64,000 nt of DNA from UBA1930 sp943371535 (GTDB lineage: Bacteria; Bacteroidota; Bacteroidia; Chitinophagales; Chitinophagaceae), in the NCBI GenBank assembly GCA_943371535.1, contig CALRVE020000004.1:62001-126000 (forward strand). Reading direction: 5' to 3'. The notes under the pieces are model-generated. The model had not been told where the DNA came from. It was given only the letters and a program-made list of their open reading frames with translations, and did no database searches. This document shows positions 7,646 through 17,632 of this stretch, in pieces. A program made the translations under genes and the position numbers. Position 1 is the stretch's first letter. Each line of letters begins with the position of its first letter.

Positions 7646-10600
7646 ATGAAAAATAAAATCCAAACTCTAGTTTTCCTTTTGCTAATAATTGGTTTTTTAC
7701 AAGCACAAGAAGCTAAACTAGTATTGCCTATAGGGCATACAGATGATTTAATTGGCTATGAAATTACACCTAATGGAAAATATCTAATAACTGCATCTGA
7801 GGATGCTACTGGCAAAATTTGGAATTATCGTACAGGTAAATTTATGTACGATTTGAAATTACATTCTAGTTATCTCACTGGAATAGAGCTGAGTAAAGAT
7901 GGAAGTTTTGTGGTTTTAGCTTCCGCCGATGGTAGTTACTCTAAATGGGATGTTGAAAGCGGAAAACTATTGTTTCATTCTACGCCAAAAGCATCCATCC
8001 GCCAAATGTTCTTACTTCCTGGTGATAGTACTGTGCTTTTGGTAAAAGATTATGTAATGGTAATTGGCAATTTTAGAACCACATTAGAGGATATTTTTTT
8101 TGATGAGATTTATGAATATTACAGCGATGACAAAGTAAAAAGGGTAGCAATTAGTCCAGATGCTAAAACAATTGCCATACACCAGAAACAACATCCACTA
8201 AAGATTTTTAATTGGGAGGATGGCACTTATAAACCTATAGGCACAATTGAAAAAATTTATTTAGATAGTATAAGATACTACTCACTTTCTAAAATTGAAC
8301 CTGACTTTTTGTTTTTTACTGCAAATAATGAAGTTGCTGGTTCTTTTAATGGCCGTATGATGGCAGGGTTTTCTACGGATAGTTTACAGCCAACTTTTTT
8401 TTATCCGAAAACAGTAGGAAGGGGATTCAAACTAAATCGGGATAGAACGTTGATGGCATTTAAAACCAATGTTTATAAAGACGATTCAGTCAGAATTTGG
8501 GATACTCGATTGAAAAAGCTTAGAGCAACCATTCCAGTAGATAAAAAATTTGAATTAATAAAATTATCTGAATTAAGTTCCAATATAATACTCTGTTATG
8601 ATAATACAGTGCAAGAGTGGTCAGCTGAAGGAAAGTTAATTCATGAAAGAGAATTCATTGAAAGAGAGTATCCTTCTTTATATAATTCACAAGAGCAAAG
8701 AATCATCCCTTCGGTTTTAAGCATTGATAGCTCAGAAACAATTGCCTTTGTAGAAATGGAAAACGGCTTGCAAACAATCAACTGGAAAACGGGAAAAACT
8801 CTCAATGAATTTATTGGAAAAGTAGCAGCAGTAAAAAAGACATTAATAAGTAAAAATGCTCAATGGTTATTTGAGTTAAAAGAAAAGTACAGTAACTATT
8901 GGAATCTAAATCTCATGAAAGCCAATCGTTTTCCTGAATACAATAATCAATCAGTAAAACAGCTGTATTTAACCCATTTTTCAGACAAAGTATTATTACA
9001 ATATAATAGCTCATTTAGCTTATTTGATTGTAGCAAAGGAGTAATAGAGTATACTAATGAAGGCGATCAAATATACATGCTTAATGGCGATGCTACTTTT
9101 ATAACAGTTAACAAAAAGTTGGTTAAAAAATGGTCGGTTATAACCGGTCAAATTTTACAAGAATGGGAAATGCCAAATACAGTTAATAATATAGCTGTTT
9201 CTAATAACGATAGTTTATTGGCATATATTAATTCTGATGAAAGAAATAATGATTCTGTATTTGTTTGGAACTTAGAAGAAAACAAACTGCTTACATCTTT
9301 TAAAAGACCCAGTCAGCATATAGAAGGTGGCTATTTAGTTATTTATACATCTAACTATACTCCTGCTCTTCATTTTTCTAACGATAACAAATACATTTTC
9401 TTTAGTTCTGGTGAAACGGGATGGTTGAGCATTGCCAAATTACCCTACGAAGAGTATGTAAAATATGATGATTTTGTTGATACCATAAGATATGAACTTG
9501 ATTTGATACATGATGAGGGTATATTAGAATTTTTCTCAAAAAGATATCCCATAGCAATTATGGAGAAAGAGAAAATTGTTTTAATAAGTGCAGATATCGA
9601 GTCATCTGTGGAAGATGAAATTAGGGCTTATAATTATGAAAAAGGAGTTACTGATTTTCGACTCAGGTACCCTGAATTTCAAAAAATCTTGTTGTATGAT
9701 AGTGTAAAAAATCGACTATTCACAGCTACTAAAACTGTTTTTTTAGAATGGGATTTAGTGCAAAGAACATTAATCAAAAAATGGATTATACCAACTGGTA
9801 TGTCGGCAGTAGCAGTGATTAAAACGAAAAAGCAATTTTTAATTGTATCAAATGATCGAATAGGTATATTACCAATGGATTCAACCAAGCCAACCTATTT
9901 CTTTAGTACATTGGATGAAAATGAAACTGCTGTAGTTAGAAACGATAGATTTTATAAAGTAACTCCTAATGCTGTAACTAATCTATCTTGGAATATAGGG
10001 CAAAAATTTTATGATTTTGATCAATGGGACTTACAATACCATAGACCTGATAAAGTTATGGAACTTGTAGAAAGAAATGAATTAACAAATGCTTATTATA
10101 TGGCATATAAAAAAAGACTTACCAAAAATGGTTTAACAGAAGAAGCCTTTAAGCAAGTGGTAGCTTTACCCCAAATAACTATCTTAAATAGAATTACTGA
10201 TGGCGAATTATTAACTGATTCACTATTTACATTAAAAGTTAAAATAACGCCAAGCGGTAAAAAAAATGATGTACAAAAAGTATTTGTTTTAATAAATGGT
10301 AATCCAGTTTTTGGAAAAGATGGATATGCTACAACAGTAAAAAAAGAATTAGAGATTGAACTGCCATTAACCTTATCAGAGAGCTTGAATAATATAAAGG
10401 CTTCTTGTATGGATAAAAATGGGAATGAATCAATCAGAGAACAGCTACATATTGTATATAAACCAATAACGCCACATGAAAGCAAAATGCACTTTATTGG
10501 CATTGGCATCAATCAATTTGCTAACCCAGAATACAATTTAAGTTGGAGTGTAAAAGACATAAGAGATTTAGCATTGAAACTAAAAACCAAATATCCAAAC

Positions 10601-11278
10601 ATTATTATTGATACTTTATTTGATAGTAATGTTACCAAAGAAAATATTCTTGCTTTAAAACAAAAACTCTTGCAATTAAAAGAAGATGATAAAGTAATTG
10701 TTTCGTACAGTGGACATGGTGTGTTGAGTAAAGACTTTGATTATTTTCTTTCCACCTACAGCATTGATTTTACTAAACCAGAAGAAAGAGGTTTGGCTTA
10801 TGATGATTTGGAAAGTTTGTTAGATAATATCAAACCCAGAAAAAAACTTATGCTGATAGATGCCTGCCACAGTGGTGAAGTAGATAAAGAGGAGATTGCT
10901 AAAATTGAAGCTGCAAAATCAACTTTAAGCAACAATGGTGTAATTACAAAAAGTACCATTAAAGTGGTGAAGAAAGAAAAACAATTAGGCATGGCCAATA
11001 GTTTTGAACTCATGCAAAGTCTTTTTGTAAATGTTGGTAAAGGCACAGGAGCAACCATTATTAGTGCAGCAGGTGGCATGCAATATGCTCAAGAACGTGG
11101 CGATTTAAAAAATGGTGTTTTTACGTATAGTTTAATAGAAGCTTTCAATCAAAACCAATCATTAAAAGTATCTGAACTTAAAAAGAAAGTTGGAGAAAGA
11201 GTAATTGAGTTAACCAATGGTTTACAAAAACCCACCAGTAGAAACGAAACCAATAATTATGATTGGGTAGTTTGGTAA
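7646..11278 (+). CDS. Exported WD40-repeat protein with C-terminal caspase domain
   Basis: A 1210-residue protein with a signal peptide (MKNKIQTLVFLLLIIGFLQAQ). About 800 residues of WD40-like beta-propeller blades follow, visible as repeated units ending in W-D or W-N (KIWNYRTGK, SKWDVESGK, RIWDTRLKK, FVWNLEENK). A short beta-rich linker comes next, then a C14 caspase domain from about residue 952. The catalytic dyad is His1024 in YSGHG and Cys1074 in LIDACHSGE, both intact. Family members cleave after basic or acidic residues and act in stress or death pathways. Export to the periplasm or surface is unusual compared with cytosolic caspases. The gene stands alone and is convergent with a two-component system. 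Confidence 0.85.
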   Translation: MKNKIQTLVFLLLIIGFLQAQEAKLVLPIGHTDDLIGYEITPNGKYLITASEDATGKIWNYRTGKFMYDLKLHSSYLTGIELSKDGSFVVLASADGSYSKWDVESGKLLFHSTPKASIRQMFLLPGDSTVLLVKDYVMVIGNFRTTLEDIFFDEIYEYYSDDKVKRVAISPDAKTIAIHQKQHPLKIFNWEDGTYKPIGTIEKIYLDSIRYYSLSKIEPDFLFFTANNEVAGSFNGRMMAGFSTDSLQPTFFYPKTVGRGFKLNRDRTLMAFKTNVYKDDSVRIWDTRLKKLRATIPVDKKFELIKLSELSSNIILCYDNTVQEWSAEGKLIHEREFIEREYPSLYNSQEQRIIPSVLSIDSSETIAFVEMENGLQTINWKTGKTLNEFIGKVAAVKKTLISKNAQWLFELKEKYSNYWNLNLMKANRFPEYNNQSVKQLYLTHFSDKVLLQYNSSFSLFDCSKGVIEYTNEGDQIYMLNGDATFITVNKKLVKKWSVITGQILQEWEMPNTVNNIAVSNNDSLLAYINSDERNNDSVFVWNLEENKLLTSFKRPSQHIEGGYLVIYTSNYTPALHFSNDNKYIFFSSGETGWLSIAKLPYEEYVKYDDFVDTIRYELDLIHDEGILEFFSKRYPIAIMEKEKIVLISADIESSVEDEIRAYNYEKGVTDFRLRYPEFQKILLYDSVKNRLFTATKTVFLEWDLVQRTLIKKWIIPTGMSAVAVIKTKKQFLIVSNDRIGILPMDSTKPTYFFSTLDENETAVVRNDRFYKVTPNAVTNLSWNIGQKFYDFDQWDLQYHRPDKVMELVERNELTNAYYMAYKKRLTKNGLTEEAFKQVVALPQITILNRITDGELLTDSLFTLKVKITPSGKKNDVQKVFVLINGNPVFGKDGYATTVKKELEIELPLTLSESLNNIKASCMDKNGNESIREQLHIVYKPITPHESKMHFIGIGINQFANPEYNLSWSVKDIRDLALKLKTKYPNIIIDTLFDSNVTKENILALKQKLLQLKEDDKVIVSYSGHGVLSKDFDYFLSTYSIDFTKPEERGLAYDDLESLLDNIKPRKKLMLIDACHSGEVDKEEIAKIEAAKSTLSNNGVITKSTIKVVKKEKQLGMANSFELMQSLFVNVGKGTGATIISAAGGMQYAQERGDLKNGVFTYSLIEAFNQNQSLKVSELKKKVGERVIELTNGLQKPTSRNETNNYDWVVW

Positions 11279-11288
11279 ATAAAAACAA

Positions 11289-11912
11289 TTATTTTTTATT
11301 CAACTGAAAACTCTTCGATATTAAATCGGCCATGCCTTTTGTGCCTAATTTTTCACTAATATTTTTTCGATGCGTTTTAATAGTTAGTTCACTTAAGTAC
11401 AACATGCTAGCAATTTCTTTGCTTGTTTTTCCAATGGCTATTAACGAAATAATTTCTTTTTCTCTTTTTGATAATTTAAGCTGATTGGTAAATGCATCTT
11501 GTAGTGGATTTATATGTACAATATTAGGGTCGAAGTAAAGCTTATCAGTTTTCATGCATTCTAAGGCTTCTTCTAAAATTTCTTTGCCAGAAACCTTTAA
11601 CACATACGCATCGCCTTTAAAGTTATCTATGGTTATACCAATATCCATTGGTTGATACATAGATAAAATCATAATTTTAAGTTGCGGTTGTTCTTTTTTT
11701 AACTGTTGCAAAATATCTATGCCATTATGAGGTGGCAAGTTTACATCTAACAACAAAAAATCAATTCTATAGTCTTTAAGTTTTTCAAAAAGCTGATTAG
11801 CCGATGAAGCAATAAAATTTAATTCCATGTTGGTCTTATTAGCAAGAATATTACTGATTCCTTCTGCAAATAAAACATGATCATCGGTTAAACCAATTTT
11901 ATATATTTTCAT
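11289..11912 (-). CDS. NarL/LuxR-family response regulator
   Basis: A 207-residue response regulator. The receiver domain (about 1-120) has the acidic pair DD at residues 10-11, phospho-acceptor Asp56 in LLLDVNLPP, and the conserved Lys near 108. A LuxR-type helix-turn-helix occupies about 145-205 (LSKREKEIISLIAIGKTSKEIASMLYLSELTIKTHRKNI). Its start codon overlaps the end of the upstream histidine kinase gene by 14 bases, so the two are translationally coupled and almost certainly cognate. Target genes are unknown. Confidence 0.92.
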   Translation of the reverse strand: MKIYKIGLTDDHVLFAEGISNILANKTNMELNFIASSANQLFEKLKDYRIDFLLLDVNLPPHNGIDILQQLKKEQPQLKIMILSMYQPMDIGITIDNFKGDAYVLKVSGKEILEEALECMKTDKLYFDPNIVHINPLQDAFTNQLKLSKREKEIISLIAIGKTSKEIASMLYLSELTIKTHRKNISEKLGTKGMADLISKSFQLNKK

Positions 11913-13761
11913 TTTTGTTTGGTTTAAATTCTATTGAAACACTAAAACCTTCATTTATTGTGCTTTCAGTTCTAATATTTCCTTTTAACAATGTAATTAA
12001 TTTTTCTATGCTTTTTAAACCAATACCATTATTTGATATATCGTCTGGTAAACCAATACCATCATCTTCTACATAAATTGAAACCAAATCATCTTCAATT
12101 AACATTTGCACAAAAGCATTCGTTGCATTGGCATGTTTAAGTATGTTTTGTATAAGTTCTTGTACAATTCTATAAATAATAATTTGATATTGAAGTGAAA
12201 TTTCTTTTTTATTGCCTAACCACTCAAATTGTACGTTTATTAAACTATTGTTTCTTATATTTCTTACTAACTCTTCAACTGCTAGATACAAACCTTTATC
12301 TTCTAACACGATTGGAGAAAACGAATGACTCATATTTCGTACTTCATTACCTAACTGAGTGATATGATCGGCAATTTGTTTTTTACCTGCTTCTGTTAAT
12401 GGCATATTATCTGTTGTTAATCTTAAAAAGCCAAGATTAGCACCAACAGTATCATGTAATAAAGAGGATATCCGTTGCATTTCCTTTTCTTGCCAAGCTG
12501 CTATTTCTTTAAAAATTAAATTTTGTTGAGCAATATTTTCTTGCAATAATCTTTCAGAATCTTGTTTGTACAATTTATACCTCCATGCCAATGAAAAAGT
12601 AATGATGAAAGCTTCTAAAATAATGCCCGTATAGTTAGCAGTAGAAGTAAAATAATTATGAGGAATAATTGAGTTTTGATGCAAACTATAAATGAAAATA
12701 AATATGAATAAAATTGAAAAAGATAAAACCGAGAAGATGGCAAATCGTACTTTTTTTATTAAACAGTAAAAAGATTCTACCACAACAATTACCAACATTA
12801 TTGGACCAACAATTCTGTTTAAGCTAACCCAAAATCCTTGAATTTTAAAGTTACCCGAAATAGAAGTTGATATTGCTATTATAAATAAACAAAAATATAA
12901 AAACAATATAATTTTATTGAATTTGTATAGCTTTGGAAACCGGGTTTTTATATTAAGTAGTGTATTAAAGAAAAACATGAGAGGGAAAGAACTAACTGCA
13001 AAAATGGATGGCCGAATAATATCGTTTATTTTAGGCAAGTTTGGATAAATGTACGTAAAGAGTAAACCTAAATCTGTACAGTTGTATACAATAATGATTA
13101 ATAAATAAATACTGTACCACATATACAACGATTGTTTTAAACTTACAAATAAGTAAGTATTAAAAACAAATAAAAACAGACCTAAACCTAGAAACAAACC
13201 CATAATGAGGTTTTGTTTTTGGGTATAAGTTAAGTAAAAATTGTTTGAATAAAAATGAATAGGTACATCTAAACGAGTATATTTTTTATCGCTTACAACA
13301 ACTATAGAGCAATCTTTATATCGTTTGCCATTTATTTCAAACACAAAAGAGGGGGTTGATAACAATCTTGTATTAAAAGGTAAGTTATCGCCCGTTAAGG
13401 GATACTCTTTTACAATACTATCTTCATAAACAATCCAGCATTTTAAAAAGTTAATATGCGGATTATCAACATCCATTATATCAAATGCACCCGTTTGTAA
13501 AATGTCATTTATTGGAATTTTCAACCAAAAACTATTAGGCGTTTTTAATAAATCAACTTTATTAGTTCTTAACGGCTTCCAAAATTTTTCAGATTTTTTG
13601 AGTACTTGGTTATTGTTGTATTGATTCTCCGGCGTAAAAGCATATTCAACATTGGTAGTATATAAATTAATAGGTTCTCCGTTGTAAGTTATTTGCATTT
13701 GGGCATGTATTGCACCATTACAACAGAGCAAAACAATGCATATATAAAAAAATCGGAGCAT
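11899..13761 (-). CDS. 7TMR-DISM sensor histidine kinase
   Basis: A 620-residue membrane kinase. A signal peptide is followed by an extracytoplasmic beta-domain of the DISM type (about 40-170), then seven transmembrane helices (about 185-390). A coiled linker leads to a HisKA_3 domain with phospho-acceptor His436 in SSLLHDTVGANLGFLRL. The HATPase_c domain carries an N box (VQELIQNILKHANA) and glycine boxes (DDGIGLPDD, NGIGLKS). It should phosphorylate the response regulator encoded next. The DISM domain often binds carbohydrate-like ligands, but the ligand here is unknown. Confidence 0.9.
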   Translation of the reverse strand: MLRFFYICIVLLCCNGAIHAQMQITYNGEPINLYTTNVEYAFTPENQYNNNQVLKKSEKFWKPLRTNKVDLLKTPNSFWLKIPINDILQTGAFDIMDVDNPHINFLKCWIVYEDSIVKEYPLTGDNLPFNTRLLSTPSFVFEINGKRYKDCSIVVVSDKKYTRLDVPIHFYSNNFYLTYTQKQNLIMGLFLGLGLFLFVFNTYLFVSLKQSLYMWYSIYLLIIIVYNCTDLGLLFTYIYPNLPKINDIIRPSIFAVSSFPLMFFFNTLLNIKTRFPKLYKFNKIILFLYFCLFIIAISTSISGNFKIQGFWVSLNRIVGPIMLVIVVVESFYCLIKKVRFAIFSVLSFSILFIFIFIYSLHQNSIIPHNYFTSTANYTGIILEAFIITFSLAWRYKLYKQDSERLLQENIAQQNLIFKEIAAWQEKEMQRISSLLHDTVGANLGFLRLTTDNMPLTEAGKKQIADHITQLGNEVRNMSHSFSPIVLEDKGLYLAVEELVRNIRNNSLINVQFEWLGNKKEISLQYQIIIYRIVQELIQNILKHANATNAFVQMLIEDDLVSIYVEDDGIGLPDDISNNGIGLKSIEKLITLLKGNIRTESTINEGFSVSIEFKPNKNENI

Positions 13762-13905
13762 GCCATAAAAGTAAACATAGTTAACTGCTTATACAATTAT
13801 GGTTTAAAAAATACTCCTAAAGAGGTATTGTTTTAAAGCATTAATTATTTCAAGTTTGTATAATTAATTACTTAATTGAGCAAGTAAAAGTTGCTTACTA
13901 GATAT

Positions 13906-15678
13906 ATGAAAAATACTATAAAGAAAGTACTCTTTTTCGTAATTGCTTATTTATTAATGAATACATTAAATGCACAAAGAAAAAGTGTTAACATTTCACA
14001 ATTTGACCCAAGATTTACTATTTCAGCCCAAAAAAAATGGGGTGTAGGTAATGAAGAGTATTTTTTCTACGTACAAAACAATACTAGCGATGAATACAAA
14101 ATGGTGATTAATGTTACTTTAGATTTAGCATGTGTTGGGCAAAAATCATTCACGCTAGGTATAAACAAAATTGTGTACTTGAAACCAAATGGAAAGTTTG
14201 ATGCATTTAAAGACGATTGGGTACACATTTATAATAGTGGTGCCGATAATTTTAAAGATTGTAGATTGAAAGATGGCAATAGTTTTACACTTTTTCAAGG
14301 AGTATCATACCAAGTTAGTAGCCTTGTAAATGTTACACAAGAGAAAGCAGCTACGGAAAAAAAGAAACAGCAAGAAGAGTTAGCTAGGCAACAAAAATTT
14401 GAAGCTGAAAAGAAAAAACGAGAAGAAGAAAAAGCTCAAAAAGAAGCTCAAACAAAAGCTGATGCTGAAAAAAGGAAACAAGAGCAAGCTAAAAAAGAGG
14501 CTCAAGCAAAGGCAGATGCAGATAAGAAGAAGCAAGAAGAAGCAAAAACAAACAAAGCAAAAACGAGCAGCCAAACCAGTTCTACGACAGCGGCAAAAAC
14601 ATCAACTAGCAGTAGCGGAAGCACAGCTACAACAAATAAAAAAGCCAGTTCAGAGGAGCAAGCAGAACAAAGACGTGCAGCGGCAGAAAGAGAAAGAGTG
14701 GCAAAACAACAAGCTAAAGAAGATGAAGAAAGAAAACAAAGAGAAGAGCAAGAAAAATTAAATAAAAAGCAAGCTGAGTACGACCAATGGAAATCTAACG
14801 CCCAAAGCCGACAAAATGCCAGTGATGCAGCATCGGCAGGTGCATTTGGAATATTAATGGTTGTAATGGGAGAATGGATTTATAACGAAAATATGGGTAA
14901 AGTAAATCCAGAATATTCGTTTCAAAGAACTAAAAAGCCTGTTCAATTTGGAGTTGGTTTAGATTATGGATATTCTTTATCAAGTTTCCCTATGCTTTTT
15001 AGCAGTGATAAAACTACTATGGTTAATGGAAGCTACAGAAATACAAAAGAAATACAAGCTAAAAATCCATTTATAATAAATTTCGACCCTACATTTAAAA
15101 TGGGTGTGGAGAATAATAACTTTGGTGGCTTTGGTTATATTGGAATTAAAATAGGCTCAAGTCCCATTTTTGATGGAGATCAATTTAGTGTGCACTATGG
15201 TGCAAGAGCTTACGCTGGCATCAATTGGGTTAAAGCATATGCCGATTTTGGATTTGGGTCAAGAATATTTAATAAATCAAGCTCCGATGTTGAAGAATAT
15301 GGTTCAGGTAAATCAAATGTCAAATTTTCAAAATTAGAGTACGGGCTTAGGTTTACTACACATCCAGAAGATGATTTAAGAAGAAGTCATATTTATCTCG
15401 GCATTATGTCTGAGAAATTAACTTTAGCAGACAATAATAGGTTTATTAATCCCCTTACTGGAACTCTTTCTTCTCTAAATGAAACACCTGCAATTTCAGG
15501 GTTTTCATTACAGTGGCATAAGGAACACACATTTAAATTATATGCCAATTTTTATCCAGAATATATTTTTACTGGAGAAACTAGTACAAGTAATTTAGAT
15601 TCTGATTTTAAAACAACCAAAACTGGCTCTTTTATAGAGTTTGGGTTTGTAAGGGCAATTAACTGGTGGATTAATTAA
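13906..15678 (+). CDS. Exported protein with long Lys/Glu/Ala coiled coil
   Basis: About 590 residues from the ATG at 13906. An in-frame TTG at 13891 is possible, but the signal peptide begins at the ATG (MKNTIKKVLFFVIAYLLMNTLNAQ). A beta-rich domain (about 25-150) is followed by a highly charged coiled coil of imperfect repeats such as KKEAQAKADADKKKQEEAK (about 150-300), with a Ser/Thr-rich break in the middle. A C-terminal domain of about 270 residues has alternating hydrophobic strands, possibly an outer-membrane barrel. The plan recalls TolA-like spacers that span the periplasm. No family is recognised and the role is unknown. Confidence 0.65.
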   Translation: MKNTIKKVLFFVIAYLLMNTLNAQRKSVNISQFDPRFTISAQKKWGVGNEEYFFYVQNNTSDEYKMVINVTLDLACVGQKSFTLGINKIVYLKPNGKFDAFKDDWVHIYNSGADNFKDCRLKDGNSFTLFQGVSYQVSSLVNVTQEKAATEKKKQQEELARQQKFEAEKKKREEEKAQKEAQTKADAEKRKQEQAKKEAQAKADADKKKQEEAKTNKAKTSSQTSSTTAAKTSTSSSGSTATTNKKASSEEQAEQRRAAAERERVAKQQAKEDEERKQREEQEKLNKKQAEYDQWKSNAQSRQNASDAASAGAFGILMVVMGEWIYNENMGKVNPEYSFQRTKKPVQFGVGLDYGYSLSSFPMLFSSDKTTMVNGSYRNTKEIQAKNPFIINFDPTFKMGVENNNFGGFGYIGIKIGSSPIFDGDQFSVHYGARAYAGINWVKAYADFGFGSRIFNKSSSDVEEYGSGKSNVKFSKLEYGLRFTTHPEDDLRRSHIYLGIMSEKLTLADNNRFINPLTGTLSSLNETPAISGFSLQWHKEHTFKLYANFYPEYIFTGETSTSNLDSDFKTTKTGSFIEFGFVRAINWWIN

Positions 15679-15697
15679 AATATATAAAATAAAATTT

Positions 15698-16126
15698 ATG
15701 AAAAAGAGTTTTTTAATTTTTACAATTCTAGTGTCAATATTTACTAGCTGTTCAAAGAAAGATGATGCACCAAGTGAAATTGATCAAATGAAAGTATTAA
15801 TAAGTGCTAAAATGTGGAAGTTAAGTACAACAGTACTTATTACAACCTCTGGAAATGTTAACCAAACTATTCCTGCCTGTAGATTAGATAATTTATGGGA
15901 GTATAATACTAACGGAAACTTTTCATTATTTCCAGGTACAAACAAATGTTCACCAACTGAAGTTACTACTTTAGGTACTTGGCAAATTACAGACAGTAAA
16001 GGATTAAAAGTTACGCTTAGCTCTGGAAGTTATACGGATGAAATTTTACTTTTAGAATCCAATAAACTTCAATTAAAGTATACATTAGGTTCTGGAGCCT
16101 ATATTGATACATATATTCCAAATTAA
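15698..16126 (+). CDS. Lipocalin-like lipoprotein, unknown function
   Basis: 142 residues with a lipoprotein signal peptide: hydrophobic core, then FTSC at residues 16-19 with Cys19 as the lipidated residue. The mature domain contains MWKLSTTVL and LGTWQITDSKGLKVTLSS segments, typical of the small lipocalin-like lipoproteins common in Bacteroidota. It starts 19 bp after the coiled-coil protein and is probably co-transcribed with it. A strong hairpin follows the stop. Confidence 0.65.
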   Translation: MKKSFLIFTILVSIFTSCSKKDDAPSEIDQMKVLISAKMWKLSTTVLITTSGNVNQTIPACRLDNLWEYNTNGNFSLFPGTNKCSPTEVTTLGTWQITDSKGLKVTLSSGSYTDEILLLESNKLQLKYTLGSGAYIDTYIPN

Positions 16127-16132
16127 AAAAAC

Positions 16133-16175
16133 TCAGATAAAAAAGCAATGAAAAAATCATTGCTTTTTTATCTGA
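16133..16175. terminator. Strong bidirectional terminator
   Basis: A 19-bp perfect stem (TCAGATAAAAAAGCAATGA and its complement) with a 5-nt loop lies between the convergent lipoprotein gene and the response-regulator gene. A- and T-runs inside both arms would serve as termination tracts in both directions. Confidence 0.85.
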
Positions 16176-16211
16176 AATAATATTTGAAATAAACCTGTAG
16201 TAAAACATCAT

Positions 16212-16850
16212 TTACAAACGCACCAACTCTCTTCTAATAGCTTCTAAGCATAAGCCTACTCTACTTTGTACATTTAATTTATTGAAAAGACTTTCTCTTA
16301 AGCTATCTACACTTCTTTCGGTACTGTTCATTAAATGTGCAATTTGCTTATACGTCATATCGCTGCAGGCATGTTGTAAAAATTCTTTCTCTTTATCGGT
16401 GAGGTTTAATGCCAATTTTCTTTCTTCGGCTTGTAGTAAACGTCTAAAATTTATATTACTTGCATCGCCATTGTAATAACCTTTTGTGACAATTTCATTC
16501 AATGCTTTTTCTAACTCATTGGGATGTGTATCTTTTAATAAATAAGCACAACAACCAGCCTTAATCATATCAATAATAATTAAATCACCATCATTCATAG
16601 ATAAGGCAACCAATTTTATACTTGGATGATGTTCGTGTAACCATTTAGCAGTTTCAAAACCATTCATGTGAGGCATGTTTACATCTATTAGTATTATATC
16701 GGGCAAGCCTTTTTTATGTTGTAACTTTTCAATTAAATCTTTTCCATTACTTGCTTCTACAAAAACTGCATAATTATTAAAAGTGGCTAACATAAGCCCC
16801 AAAGATTTTACAAATAATTGATGATCATCTACAATACCAACTTGTATCAT
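16212..16850 (-). CDS. LuxR-family response regulator
   Basis: A 212-residue response regulator with an acidic pair at residues 8-9 (VDDHQ), phospho-acceptor Asp56 in ILIDVNMPH, Thr/Ser and Lys positions near 84 and 106, and a C-terminal LuxR helix-turn-helix (LTDKEKEFLQHACSDMTYKQIAHL). Its start overlaps the histidine kinase stop by four bases (ATGA), the classic arrangement for translational coupling. It is the last gene of a four-gene operon on the minus strand and is presumably phosphorylated by the kinase next to it. Confidence 0.9.
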   Translation of the reverse strand: MIQVGIVDDHQLFVKSLGLMLATFNNYAVFVEASNGKDLIEKLQHKKGLPDIILIDVNMPHMNGFETAKWLHEHHPSIKLVALSMNDGDLIIIDMIKAGCCAYLLKDTHPNELEKALNEIVTKGYYNGDASNINFRRLLQAEERKLALNLTDKEKEFLQHACSDMTYKQIAHLMNSTERSVDSLRESLFNKLNVQSRVGLCLEAIRRELVRL

Positions 16851-17632
16851 GCTTTGATTGATTTAATAGGTAATTCAATGGTAACTTTTGTACCATTGTT
16901 TGTACTTTCCCAATTAACATTACCTCCTAATAACTTTATTCTGCTTTGCATATTTAGCATACCTACACCTGTGGGTTTATTGCTAGCAAAACCAGTACCA
17001 TCGTCTTCTATACAAAGGGTAAATAAATGGCTATTTTCTATGCAGCCAATGTAAATGTTTTTACAAGTAGCATGTTTAATAGCGTTTTGCAATGCTTCTT
17101 GCACAATTCTAAAAAGCAATATTTGCTCATTGCTTTTAAAAGGCAATTTATGTGAATTTTCAAAGTGAATTATTAAATTATCGGCAGCATTAATACGTTT
17201 AATCTCAGTGGTTAAGTTTTCTATAAAATCAAACTGTTGTAACCATTCTTTGTTTAAAGATTTTGATAAAGACCTTAACTCATCTATGGCTGTAGCAAGT
17301 GTTTGATCGGCAATGGCCAATGTATCTGGCGATTGAGAAAGCTTACGTTGTGTTATTCCAATCAATAGTTTGGTGCTATTTAAAAGTTGCCCAATATTAT
17401 CATGTAACTCTTTACCCAATGCAGAAAGTGTTTCTTCTTGGGTTTCTATTTGAGCTTGTAAAAGACTTTTATCGAATTCTATTTGCATAAGTTCTTTTTC
17501 TTTTATAAAAAGATTACGACTGCTTCTATGCGTAATCACAAAAAATAATAATAATACAATTACAAATACTACAATACCACAAATAATTGCAATAGAAGTG
17601 TTTAAGTTTTGAATATCAATTTGCAAGTACAT
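16847..17632 (-). CDS. Short single-TM sensor histidine kinase
   Basis: 261 residues. One transmembrane helix (about 13-33) leads into a HisKA_3 domain with phospho-acceptor His77 in GKELHDNIGQLLNSTK, then HATPase_c with an N box (VQEALQNAIKHA) and DDGTGFASN and GVGMLNMQSRI glycine boxes. There is no extracellular sensor domain. Its first 31 bases overlap the upstream gene for a seven-helix membrane protein, which may supply the sensing module. It is coupled by 4 bp to the response regulator. Confidence 0.88.
   Translation of the reverse strand: MYLQIDIQNLNTSIAIICGIVVFVIVLLLFFVITHRSSRNLFIKEKELMQIEFDKSLLQAQIETQEETLSALGKELHDNIGQLLNSTKLLIGITQRKLSQSPDTLAIADQTLATAIDELRSLSKSLNKEWLQQFDFIENLTTEIKRINAADNLIIHFENSHKLPFKSNEQILLFRIVQEALQNAIKHATCKNIYIGCIENSHLFTLCIEDDGTGFASNKPTGVGMLNMQSRIKLLGGNVNWESTNNGTKVTIELPIKSIKA

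Noticed and set aside
10096..10512. A long minus-strand frame opposite the caspase protein
   Set aside because: It lies wholly within the caspase coding region, with no start signal or domain. A shadow frame.
14399..14761. A 120-codon + strand frame rich in Lys/Gln inside the coiled-coil protein
   Set aside because: It is the shifted reading of the same Lys/Glu/Ala repeat. The signal peptide and full-length frame of 13906-15678 explain the DNA better.
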